This document shows positions 24,888 to 32,700 of a stretch of DNA of 64,000 bases, piece after piece. The notes under the pieces are model-generated. The model had not been told where the DNA came from. It searched no databases and worked only from the letters and a program-made list of their open reading frames with translations. Positions within the stretch are counted from its first letter, which is position 1, and each line of letters begins with the position of its first letter. The position numbers and the translations under genes are program-made. The stretch comes from Collinsella sp. (lineage in GTDB: Bacteria; Actinomycetota; Coriobacteriia; Coriobacteriales; Coriobacteriaceae), in contig DXML01000009.1 of assembly GCA_019414205.1 (NCBI GenBank), forward strand, positions 62,001 through 126,000, given 5' to 3'.

Positions 24888-26027
24888 ATGAACTCAGACG
24901 ACAGGCGCGCGGCCCGCAGGGCTAGGCGCGACGAAAAGCGCACCCGCAACAGGGCCGAGAGAATAGACGGCCTCACGCTTGAGCGGATCGCCGACATGAA
25001 CGCGCTCTACGACGCCGCCATGAAGTCGAGGCGCGGCGTGTCGTGGAAGGCCTCGGTTCAGGGCTACTGCCTCCACGTTCTGGGCAACGTGCACAAGGCG
25101 CGCCAAGACCTGCTGAACGGCGAGGACATCCGGCGCGGCTTCCATGAGTTCGACCTCATTGAGCGCGGAAAGCTGCGGCACATATCGTCCGTGCACTTCA
25201 GCGAGCGGGTCATACACAAGTCGCTGAGCCAGAACGCGCTCGTTCCAGCGATCATGCCCACGCTCACCGCCGGCAACTCCGCCAACATGAAGGGCAGGGG
25301 CGTCGACTACGCGATAGCGCGGCTCAAGAACCAGCTCGCGCGGCACTACCGGCGTCACGGAACCGAGGGCTACGTCCTGCTCGTGGACTTCAGCGACTAC
25401 TTCGCGCGCATCGACCACGACGCGGCCAAGCGGCTCGTGCGGCGCGCGCTCGATGACGAAAGGCTCGTCGCGCTCACGGAAAGCCTCATAGACGCGTGCG
25501 GGGACGTTGGCCTCGGCCTCGGAAGCGAGCCGAACCAGATACTCGCGGTTGCGCTCCCGAACCCCATCGACCACTGGGCCGAGGAGATGGCGGGGCTTGA
25601 GGCGACGGGCCGCTACATGGACGATTCATATTACATCGACATGAGCAAGGACAAGCTCAGGCTGGTCTTGGCCTGCATCGAGATACTGTGCGATGACCTC
25701 GGCATCACGATCAACAAGAAGAAGACGCGGATCGTCAAGCTCTCGCGCGGCTTCCGGTTCCTCAAGAAGCGGTTCTACTACGGCCCCACGGGCAAGGTCG
25801 TCGTGCGTCCGAGCCGCGAGGCCATAACCCGAGAGCGCCGCAAGCTCAAGGCGATGCGCCGCATGCTCGACCGTGGCGAGATCACGCTGAGGCAGATAAG
25901 CCAGTCATACCAGAGCTGGCGCGGCGGCATGCTCAGGCTCGACGCGCACGAAACCGTCCTCAGCATGGACAGGCTCTACAGGGAGCTGTTCGGCAATGAA
26001 TACCCCCCCCCGGAGCGGAAATCCTGA
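24888..26027 (+). CDS. DGR reverse transcriptase
   Basis: A 379-residue reverse transcriptase that copies TR RNA into adenine-mutated cDNA. It shows motif A Leu-Leu-Val-Asp-Phe-Ser-Asp-Tyr-Phe (Asp near 166), motif B around Gly-Ser-Glu-Pro-Asn-Gln (about 211-216), the catalytic Tyr-Met-Asp-Asp (about 242-245), and a thumb-side Lys-Lys-Lys-Thr-Arg segment. It lacks any maturase or nuclease domain, as DGR enzymes do. I prefer ATG 24888; GTG 24879 is also in frame. A run of nine C (26003-26011) near the end decides the last residues; one more C would extend the frame to TAA 26054-26056. Confidence 0.92.
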   Translation: MNSDDRRAARRARRDEKRTRNRAERIDGLTLERIADMNALYDAAMKSRRGVSWKASVQGYCLHVLGNVHKARQDLLNGEDIRRGFHEFDLIERGKLRHISSVHFSERVIHKSLSQNALVPAIMPTLTAGNSANMKGRGVDYAIARLKNQLARHYRRHGTEGYVLLVDFSDYFARIDHDAAKRLVRRALDDERLVALTESLIDACGDVGLGLGSEPNQILAVALPNPIDHWAEEMAGLEATGRYMDDSYYIDMSKDKLRLVLACIEILCDDLGITINKKKTRIVKLSRGFRFLKKRFYYGPTGKVVVRPSREAITRERRKLKAMRRMLDRGEITLRQISQSYQSWRGGMLRLDAHETVLSMDRLYRELFGNEYPPPERKS

Positions 26028-26056
26028 CCCTGACTAGGCTCAAGGCCGCCGCGTAA

Positions 26057-26076
26057 TCTCACGCCGCCCATACGAT
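26057..26076 (+). promoter_or_regulatory. Candidate phage promoter motif, copy D
   Basis: TCTCACGCCG at 26057-26066, four bases, then TACGAT at 26071-26076, between the reverse transcriptase and the first gene of the lysis module at 26104. Confidence 0.5.
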
Positions 26077-26103
26077 GTGCGCACCCTATGAAAGGAGTGC
26101 GCC

Positions 26104-26322
26104 ATGGAGCGAACCAGAGAGGCCATCGAGGCCGAGATCAACGGTTACAAGCAGCTTCTCGTGCAGAGCGACTACAAGGCCCTCAAGCACGCGGACGGCG
26201 TCATGCCCGACGAGGAATGGGAGCCGGTCAAGGCTCAGCGCGAGGAGCTTCGCGCCAAGATCAACGCCTGCGAGGCCGAGCTTGAGACGGCCCCCTCCGC
26301 TTATGTGCCGGAGGAGGCATGA
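26104..26322 (+). CDS. Small helical phage protein, 72 residues
   Basis: ATG 26104 follows a strong aaaggag site. The product is charged and probably a two-helix coiled coil (residues 1-24 and 38-60). It overlaps the next gene by ATGA and begins the lysis transcript. No family recognised. Confidence 0.6.
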   Translation: MERTREAIEAEINGYKQLLVQSDYKALKHADGVMPDEEWEPVKAQREELRAKINACEAELETAPSAYVPEEA

Positions 26323-26849
26323 GCGGGGACGCCCTAGCGGGAGGGTTCGAGGCCGCCGCCATAGCCGAGCCGCTCGCCGCCCTCCTCGCCTTCACCGTCG
26401 CGGCTGTCTGCTTCGTGGTCGTCAAGTGGGGCATGCCCCAGCGCCGCGCCCTCAAGGAGAAGCAGCTTGAGAACGAGCGCGCCATCGAGGAGAAGAAGCT
26501 TGAGATCGAGCGCTACCGCATCGAGGTGCAGGAGACGGCGGACAAGGCCCTCGACTCCCGCGAGCGCGAGCGCATCAGGACCACCCAGCAGCAGGTGGCC
26601 GCGCAGAACGAGCAGACGCGCGTCATCGAGACGCTTTCCAACGGCCAGCAGGCGCAGACGCGAATCCTAGAGGTGCTCTCTACGCAGGTCGGCGACTCCA
26701 AGGAGCGAAGCCACGAGATGGGCGGGCGCTTGGAGCACACCGAGGCCACCGCCCAGCGCATCGACCAGACCACCTCGCACATGGCCAAGCAGATTGACGA
26801 GGTTCACGCAATCGTCGTCCGACGCAAGGGAGCGGGCGATGAAGGTTAG
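26319..26849 (+). CDS. Membrane-anchored coiled-coil protein of the lysis module
   Basis: A 176-residue protein with one hydrophobic span (about residues 14-38) followed by a long charged coiled coil (45-165) with Glu/Lys/Gln repeats. It lies directly before the holin. Such single-span coiled-coil proteins in lysis cassettes may act as holin regulators or spanin-like factors, but this is by position only. Confidence 0.5.
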   Translation: MSGDALAGGFEAAAIAEPLAALLAFTVAAVCFVVVKWGMPQRRALKEKQLENERAIEEKKLEIERYRIEVQETADKALDSRERERIRTTQQQVAAQNEQTRVIETLSNGQQAQTRILEVLSTQVGDSKERSHEMGGRLEHTEATAQRIDQTTSHMAKQIDEVHAIVVRRKGAGDEG

Positions 26850-26863
26850 AAAGGGGTTCAACC

Positions 26864-27097
26864 ATGACCAAGGACGGAATCAAGAAGTGGTTCGTCGCGG
26901 CTGGCGTCCGCGCCGTCAAGACCGCAGCCCAGACGGCGCTCGCCGCCATGGGAACGACCGTGGTCTCCATTACCGCGCTGGACTGGCCGCAGATCGCGGC
27001 GCTCGCGGCCACGGCTGCGGTCGCGTCGGTGCTCACGAGCATCGTTGGCGTGCCGGAGGTGGAGGAGGGCACAAGCCCGCTCTCCAAGCAGCAGTAG
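26864..27097 (+). CDS. Holin (r1t type)
   Basis: A 77-residue protein with a basic N terminus and two hydrophobic stretches (about residues 20-36 and 42-62) rich in Ala, then a charged tail. This matches r1t-like holins, which make membrane lesions at a set time so that endolysin reaches the wall. It sits right before the two wall hydrolases. The ribosome binding site is aaaggggt. Confidence 0.75.
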   Translation: MTKDGIKKWFVAAGVRAVKTAAQTALAAMGTTVVSITALDWPQIAALAATAAVASVLTSIVGVPEVEEGTSPLSKQQ

Positions 27098-27108
27098 CGC
27101 TCCTTCTC

Positions 27109-27705
27109 GTGGCCCTGTTCCTCTTCGGCGCGCTCGTGGTATGGACTCAGCCGCAGCCCGTCGAGGAGGAGCCGGAGCAGCTCCCCGTCGTGTACGACAC
27201 ACCCGCCGAGCCGCAAGTCCCGCTCTACATGCAGACGGACGAGCGGTGGGGCGGGCTGCCCTACGCCGGCGCAGACCTCGCCACGTCCGGCTGCGGTCTC
27301 ACGTGCGCGGCCATGGCTTGGGAGAGGCTTTCTGGCGAGACGTGCACGCCGCCCATGCTGCTCAACCTCGTGGGCAACGACTACGTTCAGGACGGGCAGA
27401 ACTACATGCCCGGCTTCTGCGAGTGGATGGCGCAGCAAGACTCGAAGCTCGACTACACGGTTCTCTACGAGGACAGATCGCGGGCGCTTGAGGAGTCCGC
27501 CGCCGGGCGTCTGGTGTTCGGAACCATGGAGGGCGCGCTCCACGAGGACGGGCGCGAGTACGGCGGCCACGTGGTGCTCATAACGGAGAACCTTTACGGC
27601 CGCATCACAATCCACGACCCGTGCGAGGCGTATCCCGTCGCACTCGACTACGACGAGTTCAACGCCGTCGCTTGGGACTACTTCATCTCGATCGGAAGGG
27701 GCTAG
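27109..27705 (+). CDS. C39-like cysteine peptidase, membrane-anchored
   Basis: About 198 residues from GTG 27109, the first acceptable start in this frame; no good ribosome binding site is visible, so the start is uncertain and translation may be coupled to the holin stop 11 bases upstream. A hydrophobic N-terminal anchor is followed by a Pro/Glu-rich linker and a Peptidase_C39-like domain: catalytic Cys in Thr-Ser-Gly-Cys-Gly-Leu-Thr-Cys-Ala-Ala-Met, His in Gly-Gly-His-Val-Val-Leu and Asp in His-Asp-Pro. It probably cuts peptide bonds in the cell wall, a second lytic enzyme beside the endolysin. Confidence 0.65.
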   Translation: MALFLFGALVVWTQPQPVEEEPEQLPVVYDTPAEPQVPLYMQTDERWGGLPYAGADLATSGCGLTCAAMAWERLSGETCTPPMLLNLVGNDYVQDGQNYMPGFCEWMAQQDSKLDYTVLYEDRSRALEESAAGRLVFGTMEGALHEDGREYGGHVVLITENLYGRITIHDPCEAYPVALDYDEFNAVAWDYFISIGRG

Positions 27706-27707
27706 AA

Positions 27708-28766
27708 ATGTCCATGAACGGTATCGACATCAGCAACTGGCAGAACGGCATCAACCTCGACGCCGTTCCCTATGACTTCATCATCGCCAAGGCCACGCAG
27801 GGCAAGACCTACGTCTCCCCGGACTGCGCGCGTCAGGTCGAGCAGGCCCGCGCTCGTGGCAATCTTTTCGGCGTATATCACTACATCGACGGTTCCGGCG
27901 CTATCGGCGAGGCCGACTTCTTCATCGACAACATCAAGAACTGGATCGGCAAGGGCATCCTGTGCCTCGACTGGGAGAGCCAGCAGAACGCCGCATGGGG
28001 CAACGAGGACTACCTGCGTCAGGTCGCACAGCGCGTCATCGACCGCACCGGCATCCCTCCCATCATCTACGTGCAGCAGAGCCGCATGGCCAAGGTGAAG
28101 CCCGTTGCGGACGCACTCAACTGCGCCCTGTGGATCGCCCAGTACGCCAACATGAACGCGACCGGCTATCAGGACGCGCCTTGGAACGAGGGCACGTATA
28201 GCTGCGCCATCCGCCAGTACAGCTCGTGCGGTCGCCTCTCCGGTTACAGCGGCAACCTCGACCTGAACAAGGCGTACATGGACGCTGCGGCGTGGAAGAA
28301 GTATGCCAACCCCGGCGGCATCACCTCGACCCCTGCGCCGTCCCCGTCACAGCCGGCGGACTCCGCGCCGTCCGGCTCCACGCTCGACCTCGTTTACCAC
28401 ATCGTCACGAACAACATCAACGACGACGCCCGCAAGGACTACTGCGGCAGCCGATACGACGAGGTTCAGGGCTTCATCAACGACACGCACAACGCCTCCG
28501 CTTCCACGATCGCCGAGTGGATCAAGGCCGGGAAGTACGGCAATAACCCGGTGCGAAAGACCGTCATCGAGGCATGCGGGGGCAAGTATCAGGAGGCGCA
28601 GGACATCATCAACGGCAAGGGCGAGTCGACCACCTACACCGTTAAGAGCGGCGACACGCTTTCCGGCATCGCCGCCAAGTTCGGCACCACCTATCAGGCC
28701 ATCGCAGCCAAGAACGGCATCAGCAACCCGAACGTCATCTATCCCGGTCAGGTGCTCAAGATCTAG
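27708..28766 (+). CDS. Endolysin: GH25 muramidase with Cpl-7-like and LysM repeats
   Basis: A 352-residue endolysin. Residues 1-195 are a GH25 muramidase (Gly-Ile-Asp-Ile-Ser near the start, Asp-Trp-Glu catalytic acid motif near residue 87, Gln-Tyr-Ser at the end of the barrel). After a Ser/Pro linker comes a pair of Cpl-7-like wall-binding motifs (Tyr-Asp-Glu-Val-Gln-Gly-Phe-Ile-Asn and the related C-terminal half), then a C-terminal LysM domain (from about residue 308) that binds peptidoglycan. It cuts the glycan backbone of the host wall. It is the last phage gene. Confidence 0.9.
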   Translation: MSMNGIDISNWQNGINLDAVPYDFIIAKATQGKTYVSPDCARQVEQARARGNLFGVYHYIDGSGAIGEADFFIDNIKNWIGKGILCLDWESQQNAAWGNEDYLRQVAQRVIDRTGIPPIIYVQQSRMAKVKPVADALNCALWIAQYANMNATGYQDAPWNEGTYSCAIRQYSSCGRLSGYSGNLDLNKAYMDAAAWKKYANPGGITSTPAPSPSQPADSAPSGSTLDLVYHIVTNNINDDARKDYCGSRYDEVQGFINDTHNASASTIAEWIKAGKYGNNPVRKTVIEACGGKYQEAQDIINGKGESTTYTVKSGDTLSGIAAKFGTTYQAIAAKNGISNPNVIYPGQVLKI

Positions 28767-28838
28767 GCCGCTCTCGGCATCATGAGGTAGACCGCCCCGT
28801 TCACGACGGTCATCATCGTTCGAGTATTCTTGCAAACG

Positions 28839-28850
28839 GGGCACCAGAAA
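28839..28850 (+). repeat. Possible attachment-site copy between two elements
   Basis: GGGGCACCAGAA at 28839-28850 is identical to the end of the tRNA-Arg 3' half at 43281-43292. It lies 72 bases after the endolysin stop, where a prophage right end is expected. It may be the junction of two tandem elements in the same tRNA gene. A 12-bp match alone is weak. Confidence 0.4.
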
Positions 28851-28857
28851 AATCGCA

Positions 28858-28885
28858 GGTCAGGAGTTAATTTTGCTTCTGACCT
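28858..28885. terminator. Hairpin after the element junction
   Basis: AGGTCAG (28858-28864) pairs with CTGACCT (about 28879-28885), with a T-rich loop and a T-rich tail, in the AT-rich stretch between endolysin and the tandem repeats. It may terminate the phage lysis transcript. Confidence 0.4.
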
Positions 28886-28978
28886 GTTCTGGTTTTAGGG
28901 TTAAGAACTGCTTTTGTTTGTAAATCTGGTAAGTAAATAATTTAACTTACCGAGTTTTCCACTGAAAACAGGAAATCA

Positions 28979-29142
28979 CCATTTTGGGGATAAAAAGTTT
29001 TCAACAGCCGTTAGTCGGTTCCATTTTGGTGAAGCGCTTCCTCAATATGGGTAAAAAATTTCACCATTTTGATGATTCGGCTGCTTTGAGTTTTTGATAA
29101 AAACGCCTGTTCAGAAGCTTGCGCTATACCCATTTTGGTGAA
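28979..29142 (+). repeat. Four iteron-like repeats, consensus CCATTTTGRTGAA
   Basis: Copies start at 28979, 29021, 29064 and 29130. The first three are spaced 42 and 43 bases apart, close to four helical turns. The region is AT-rich and non-coding. Such repeats act as iterons bound by a replication protein or as arm sites bound by an integrase near an attachment site. An 11-bp word AGTTTTCAACA (28996-29006) also recurs near the integrase gene (43076-43086). No gene lies in 28767-29387. Confidence 0.5.
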
Positions 29143-29178
29143 ACCAATTAATAGAGAAATATACTATAAAAATATAGG

Positions 29179-29356
29179 GACGGCGATGCCGTCCTCTTCG
29201 CTCGCGAAGCTCGCTGCGCGGCCACGTACCGTGTCCTTGCCGCCGGCTAAGCCGTCGATAAAGAATAGGGACAGCGATGCTGTCCCCCTTCGCTCGCGAA
29301 GCTCGCTGCGCGGTCACGTGCCGTGACCTTGCCGCCGGCTGTGCCGTCGATTGATT
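29179..29356 (+). repeat. Two tandem 91-bp structured repeats
   Basis: The unit starting at 29179 recurs at 29270. Each begins with a hairpin, GACGGC-gat-GCCGTC in the first and GACAGC-gat-GCTGTC in the second, so the stem changed on both sides together. Each then has a Lys-type GC-rich palindrome (around TTCGCTCGCGAA). This looks like a conserved RNA or a REP-like repeat, not coding. No open frame of note covers it. Confidence 0.6.
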
Positions 29357-29387
29357 CGCTCACTGCGTTCGCTGATTGATTGATGGA

Positions 29388-29636
29388 CTAATCCGTTTTC
29401 TCAGTCACACCAGTCATGAGTGCAGCGATTGTCATGTCGAATCCGTTAGCAATTTTACAGAGGTTAGAAAGACTGACATTTCTTCGTCCGACCTCTATCG
29501 AGGCGTAGTAAGACCTGTCCATGCCGATGCGATTCGCAAATTGTACTTGAGAGTAACCAGACTTTGATCTTAATTCTTTGCAGCGTAGACCAAAGGATCG
29601 TTGTAGCGGCGAGATATCCATGACAAAAAGAGTCAT
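29388..29636 (-). CDS. XRE-family repressor
   Basis: A small helix-turn-helix protein (82 residues from ATG 29636; in-frame alternatives are 29657 and 29621). The HTH spans Ser-Gly-Tyr-Ser-Gln-Val-Gln-Phe-Ala-Asn-Arg-Ile-Gly-Met-Asp-Arg-Ser-Tyr, then Ile-Glu-Val-Gly-Arg-Arg, the Cro/C1 and restriction-controller type. No ribosome binding site is seen; the promoter in the dyad would start the message right at 29639, so a leaderless mRNA is likely. It faces the giant surface protein gene across a perfect operator-like dyad, so it probably controls both. Confidence 0.7.
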   Translation of the reverse strand: MTLFVMDISPLQRSFGLRCKELRSKSGYSQVQFANRIGMDRSYYASIEVGRRNVSLSNLCKIANGFDMTIAALMTGVTEKTD

Positions 29637-29677
29637 GGATTGTTGTATAAAAGCCAACGGACTATATACAACAATCC
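29637..29677. promoter_or_regulatory. Perfect 13-bp dyad holding two overlapping promoters
   Basis: GGATTGTTGTATA at 29637-29649 and TATACAACAATCC at 29665-29677 are exact inverted repeats, 15 bases apart. On the + strand TTGTTG (29640-29645), 17 bases, TATATA (29663-29668) form a near-consensus promoter for the surface protein. On the - strand TTGTTG (29674-29669), 17 bases, TTTATA (29651-29646) form one for the repressor. A repressor bound to the arms would cover both -35 and -10 boxes. Confidence 0.65.
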
Positions 29678-29760
29678 CAGTTAAGGCGCATAATTGTCTC
29701 TATTGGAAAGCGCTCTGATGCCCAGTCGGATAGGGCACGGAAAAGGAATGGAACAGCACA

Positions 29761-32700
29761 ATGACCCAGGGAAAGCACTTCGCTGCCGGTGGCGATCACT
29801 TCGCCGCACTGCCAAACAAAAAGATTCACACTCCGAAGGGGATCGCGCGTCTGACCGTCACCGCGGCGACCATGGCCGCCATGACCGGATCGAGCCTCAT
29901 CTCACCGTTCACGGCATTCGCCCAGACCGGTGACGGGACCACGCAGCACCCCGCCGTGATGTCGCCGATCGCCGCCCACGCCGGCGCGGCATCCGGTACC
30001 GGCGCGAAATCCGCCGCACAGACCATCGCGGATCTGCAGAAGGCGGTCGACGAGGCGAAGGCGAAGGAGGACGCCGCCAAGGCATCCTACGATGAGGCCG
30101 CCGGTCCCTACAACGAGGCGGCTTCCGCCCGCGATCAGGCCAAGGCATCCTACGATTCGGCAGTCAGTGCCGGCACGGCAGCCGACCGTGCGGCGATGGA
30201 CGAGTACGCCCGTCAGGTCGCGGAGGGCAAGGACGCCGCCGATGCCGCCGGCAAGGACCTCGAGCAGGCGAAGGCGGGTCTCGCAGACGCCAAGGCGGAT
30301 GCGTCCGAGAAGGACGAAGCGTACCAGTCCGCCCTCAAGGCGGCCCAGGACGCTCAGGACGCCCTCGATAAAGCCAAGGCCGATGCCGTAAGCGCCACCC
30401 CGGAGGCTATCCGTGCCGCCGAGCAGGCCGTGCGCGACGCCCAGGCTGCCGTGAGCAGGGCACAGGCCGAACTCGACAACGCCAACGCGACGCTTGCCGA
30501 TGCCCAGTCCAAGCTGGTTGCGGCCCAGTCTGCAAAGAATTCCGCCGATGCCGTCCTCGCCGCAGCCCAGCAGAACAAGGACGCGGCGGATGCGAAGGCC
30601 GCAGCCGCCAGCGCCGCCTACGAGAAGGCGAAAGCCGATCTCGCCGCAGCGGAGGCCGGTGCCAGCGGTCCGGAGTACGAAGCCGCGAAGCAGAAGGTCG
30701 CGGACGCAGAGGCAGCCCTCGCTGCCGCACGAGCGGTGCAGTCCCAGTGCGAGTCCGAGCTCGAGCAGGCGCGGTCCGTCGCGGCAACGGCCCAGACCGA
30801 GCTGAATGATGCCCAGGCGTCCCTCTCCGCGAAGCAGCAGGCCGCGGCCGATGCCGCGTCCGGCGTAAACGATGCCCAAGATGCACTCGATGCCGCGAAC
30901 GCCGACCTCGATGCGGCCAAGCAGGCGAATGCTGACGCCGTCGCCAAGCTGGATGCAGCGAAGCAGGCTGTCAGGGACGCCGAGTCCGCCAAGGCAGCCG
31001 CCGACGAAGAGCTCGCGAACGCCAAGACCGCAAAGGATACCGCCGACGCGGCCGTGACCGCCGCCCAGCAGAAGGTCGACGAGGCACAGGCGAAACTCGA
31101 TTCCGCCGACGCGCAGCTCAAGCAGGGAGCCATCGGCTTCTTCCGTGCCATGGGAGCCGATTCAGCCATCGAGATCATCCAGAACTGCACATACAAGGAC
31201 TACACCGAGGTGGGAAACAGCCTCGACGCGACCAGTCTCGACAACATGCTCGCGGCAATCCCGTACATGAAGTCCATCAACGAGTACCGCAAGTCCGTCG
31301 GTCTCCCTGAGCTCCAGGTCACGTACAAGCTCATTGCGGCGGCGATTGCCAACGCGAACTATTCCGATGTCAAGTTTGGGCATTCCATGCAGTTTGATAC
31401 GAGCGAAAACCTCGCATGGAACTATGGAACCGATCCGAAACCGCAGTGGGTGGACCAAGAAAAGGCTTTCTTCGATCAGGCGGTAAAGGAGCTCTATGGC
31501 GTCACCGGTCTAATCGGTAAGGATGCCGTAGACTTCTACAAGTCGCATAGTGGGATTGAATCCTATGTCAACCAGCATTTTAAGGTTGCCGGATATCCCG
31601 CAACTGTCGGTCACTACCTGCATGTCATCAGCCCTGAAATCGGCTATATGGGCATGGCGGTCTGCAGCAAGGGAACCATGAACGGCTGGAAGACCGACAG
31701 CTTCGATACCGCAAACCTGGGCTGGGCAGGCTCCGGTTGGAACATGAACCCCATGTCCGTCGACGAGTATGAGCAGAAGCTGACCTCCTACATCGACGGC
31801 CTCAAGAACGCCAAGAGCGCACTAGACGCGGCCAAGGCCGATCTCGCATCCGAGAAGCAGGCAGCCACCGACGCCGTTGAAACCGTCCAGCAGAAGCAGG
31901 TCGCAGCGGATTCCGCACAGGCAGGTATCGATGCCGCGAAGCAGGGCGTTGCCGATGCCCAGCGTGCCGTCGATGCCGCAAAGGCCGATCTCGCCGCCAA
32001 GCAGCAGGGCGTCACGGATGCCCGAGCTGGGTTGGATGCGGCGAAATCGGACCTCGATGCCGCCAACGCGGCAGTCGTTACGGCAAAGTCGACCGTCCAG
32101 CAGAAGCAGGTCGCCTTTGATGCCGCCAACGCAGCCGTAACGACTGCACAGTCCAAGCTGGACTCCGCCAAGGCGGACACCGAGGCCAAGCAGCAGGACG
32201 TCATGGATGCGAACGCCGACCTCGCGAAGTTCTTCCAGGACGTCGCCGACGCCAAGAAGGTGCTCGATACCGCAAAGAGCGTCCACGACGCGGCGGCAGC
32301 CGATCAGGCCGAGAAGGCGACCGTCCTCGCCGCCGCCAAGCAAAAGGCGGACGCCACCGCACGCGCCCTCGCGGATGCCCAGCGTGCCGTCGATGCCGCA
32401 AGGGCCGACACCGGCGTTGCCGCCGACAAGCTCACCGGCTCCCAGACCGATCTCGAGGACGCACAGTCGAACCTCGACATCCTCACCGGTCTTGCCGCGA
32501 AGCTCGCAGAGGCACAGCAGCGCGAGCAGGATGCAGCCAAGGCCGTCAATGACACCAAGGTCGAACTCGATGCCGCAAAGGCTAACGCCATCGCCGCGGA
32601 GTCCCTGGTCTCCGCCGCCGAGCAGGCGAAGGCACAGGCAGACGCCAAGCTGGCGAAGCTGAACTCCATCGATGCCGATGCGGCGCTCGCCTCCGGCCAT

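Noticed and set aside
24533..24925. A 130-codon frame running through TR on the + strand
   Set aside because: It reads TR in the same frame as VR, but it has no ribosome binding site. It also runs through the structured spacer into the RT start, so it is the template, not a gene.
1..28766. Whole-phage recoding of TAG
   Set aside because: Many intact genes here end in TAG (for example at 1613, 9475, 21587, 22141) without sensible read-through, so TAG is a normal stop.
29179..29356. CRISPR array
   Set aside because: There are only two long repeats in direct contact, with no short repeat and unique spacer pattern and no cas genes.
31800..32420. Insertion sequence or transposon repeats inside the adhesin gene
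   Set aside because: The repeats are in frame and follow the heptad pattern, as expected for coiled-coil expansion.
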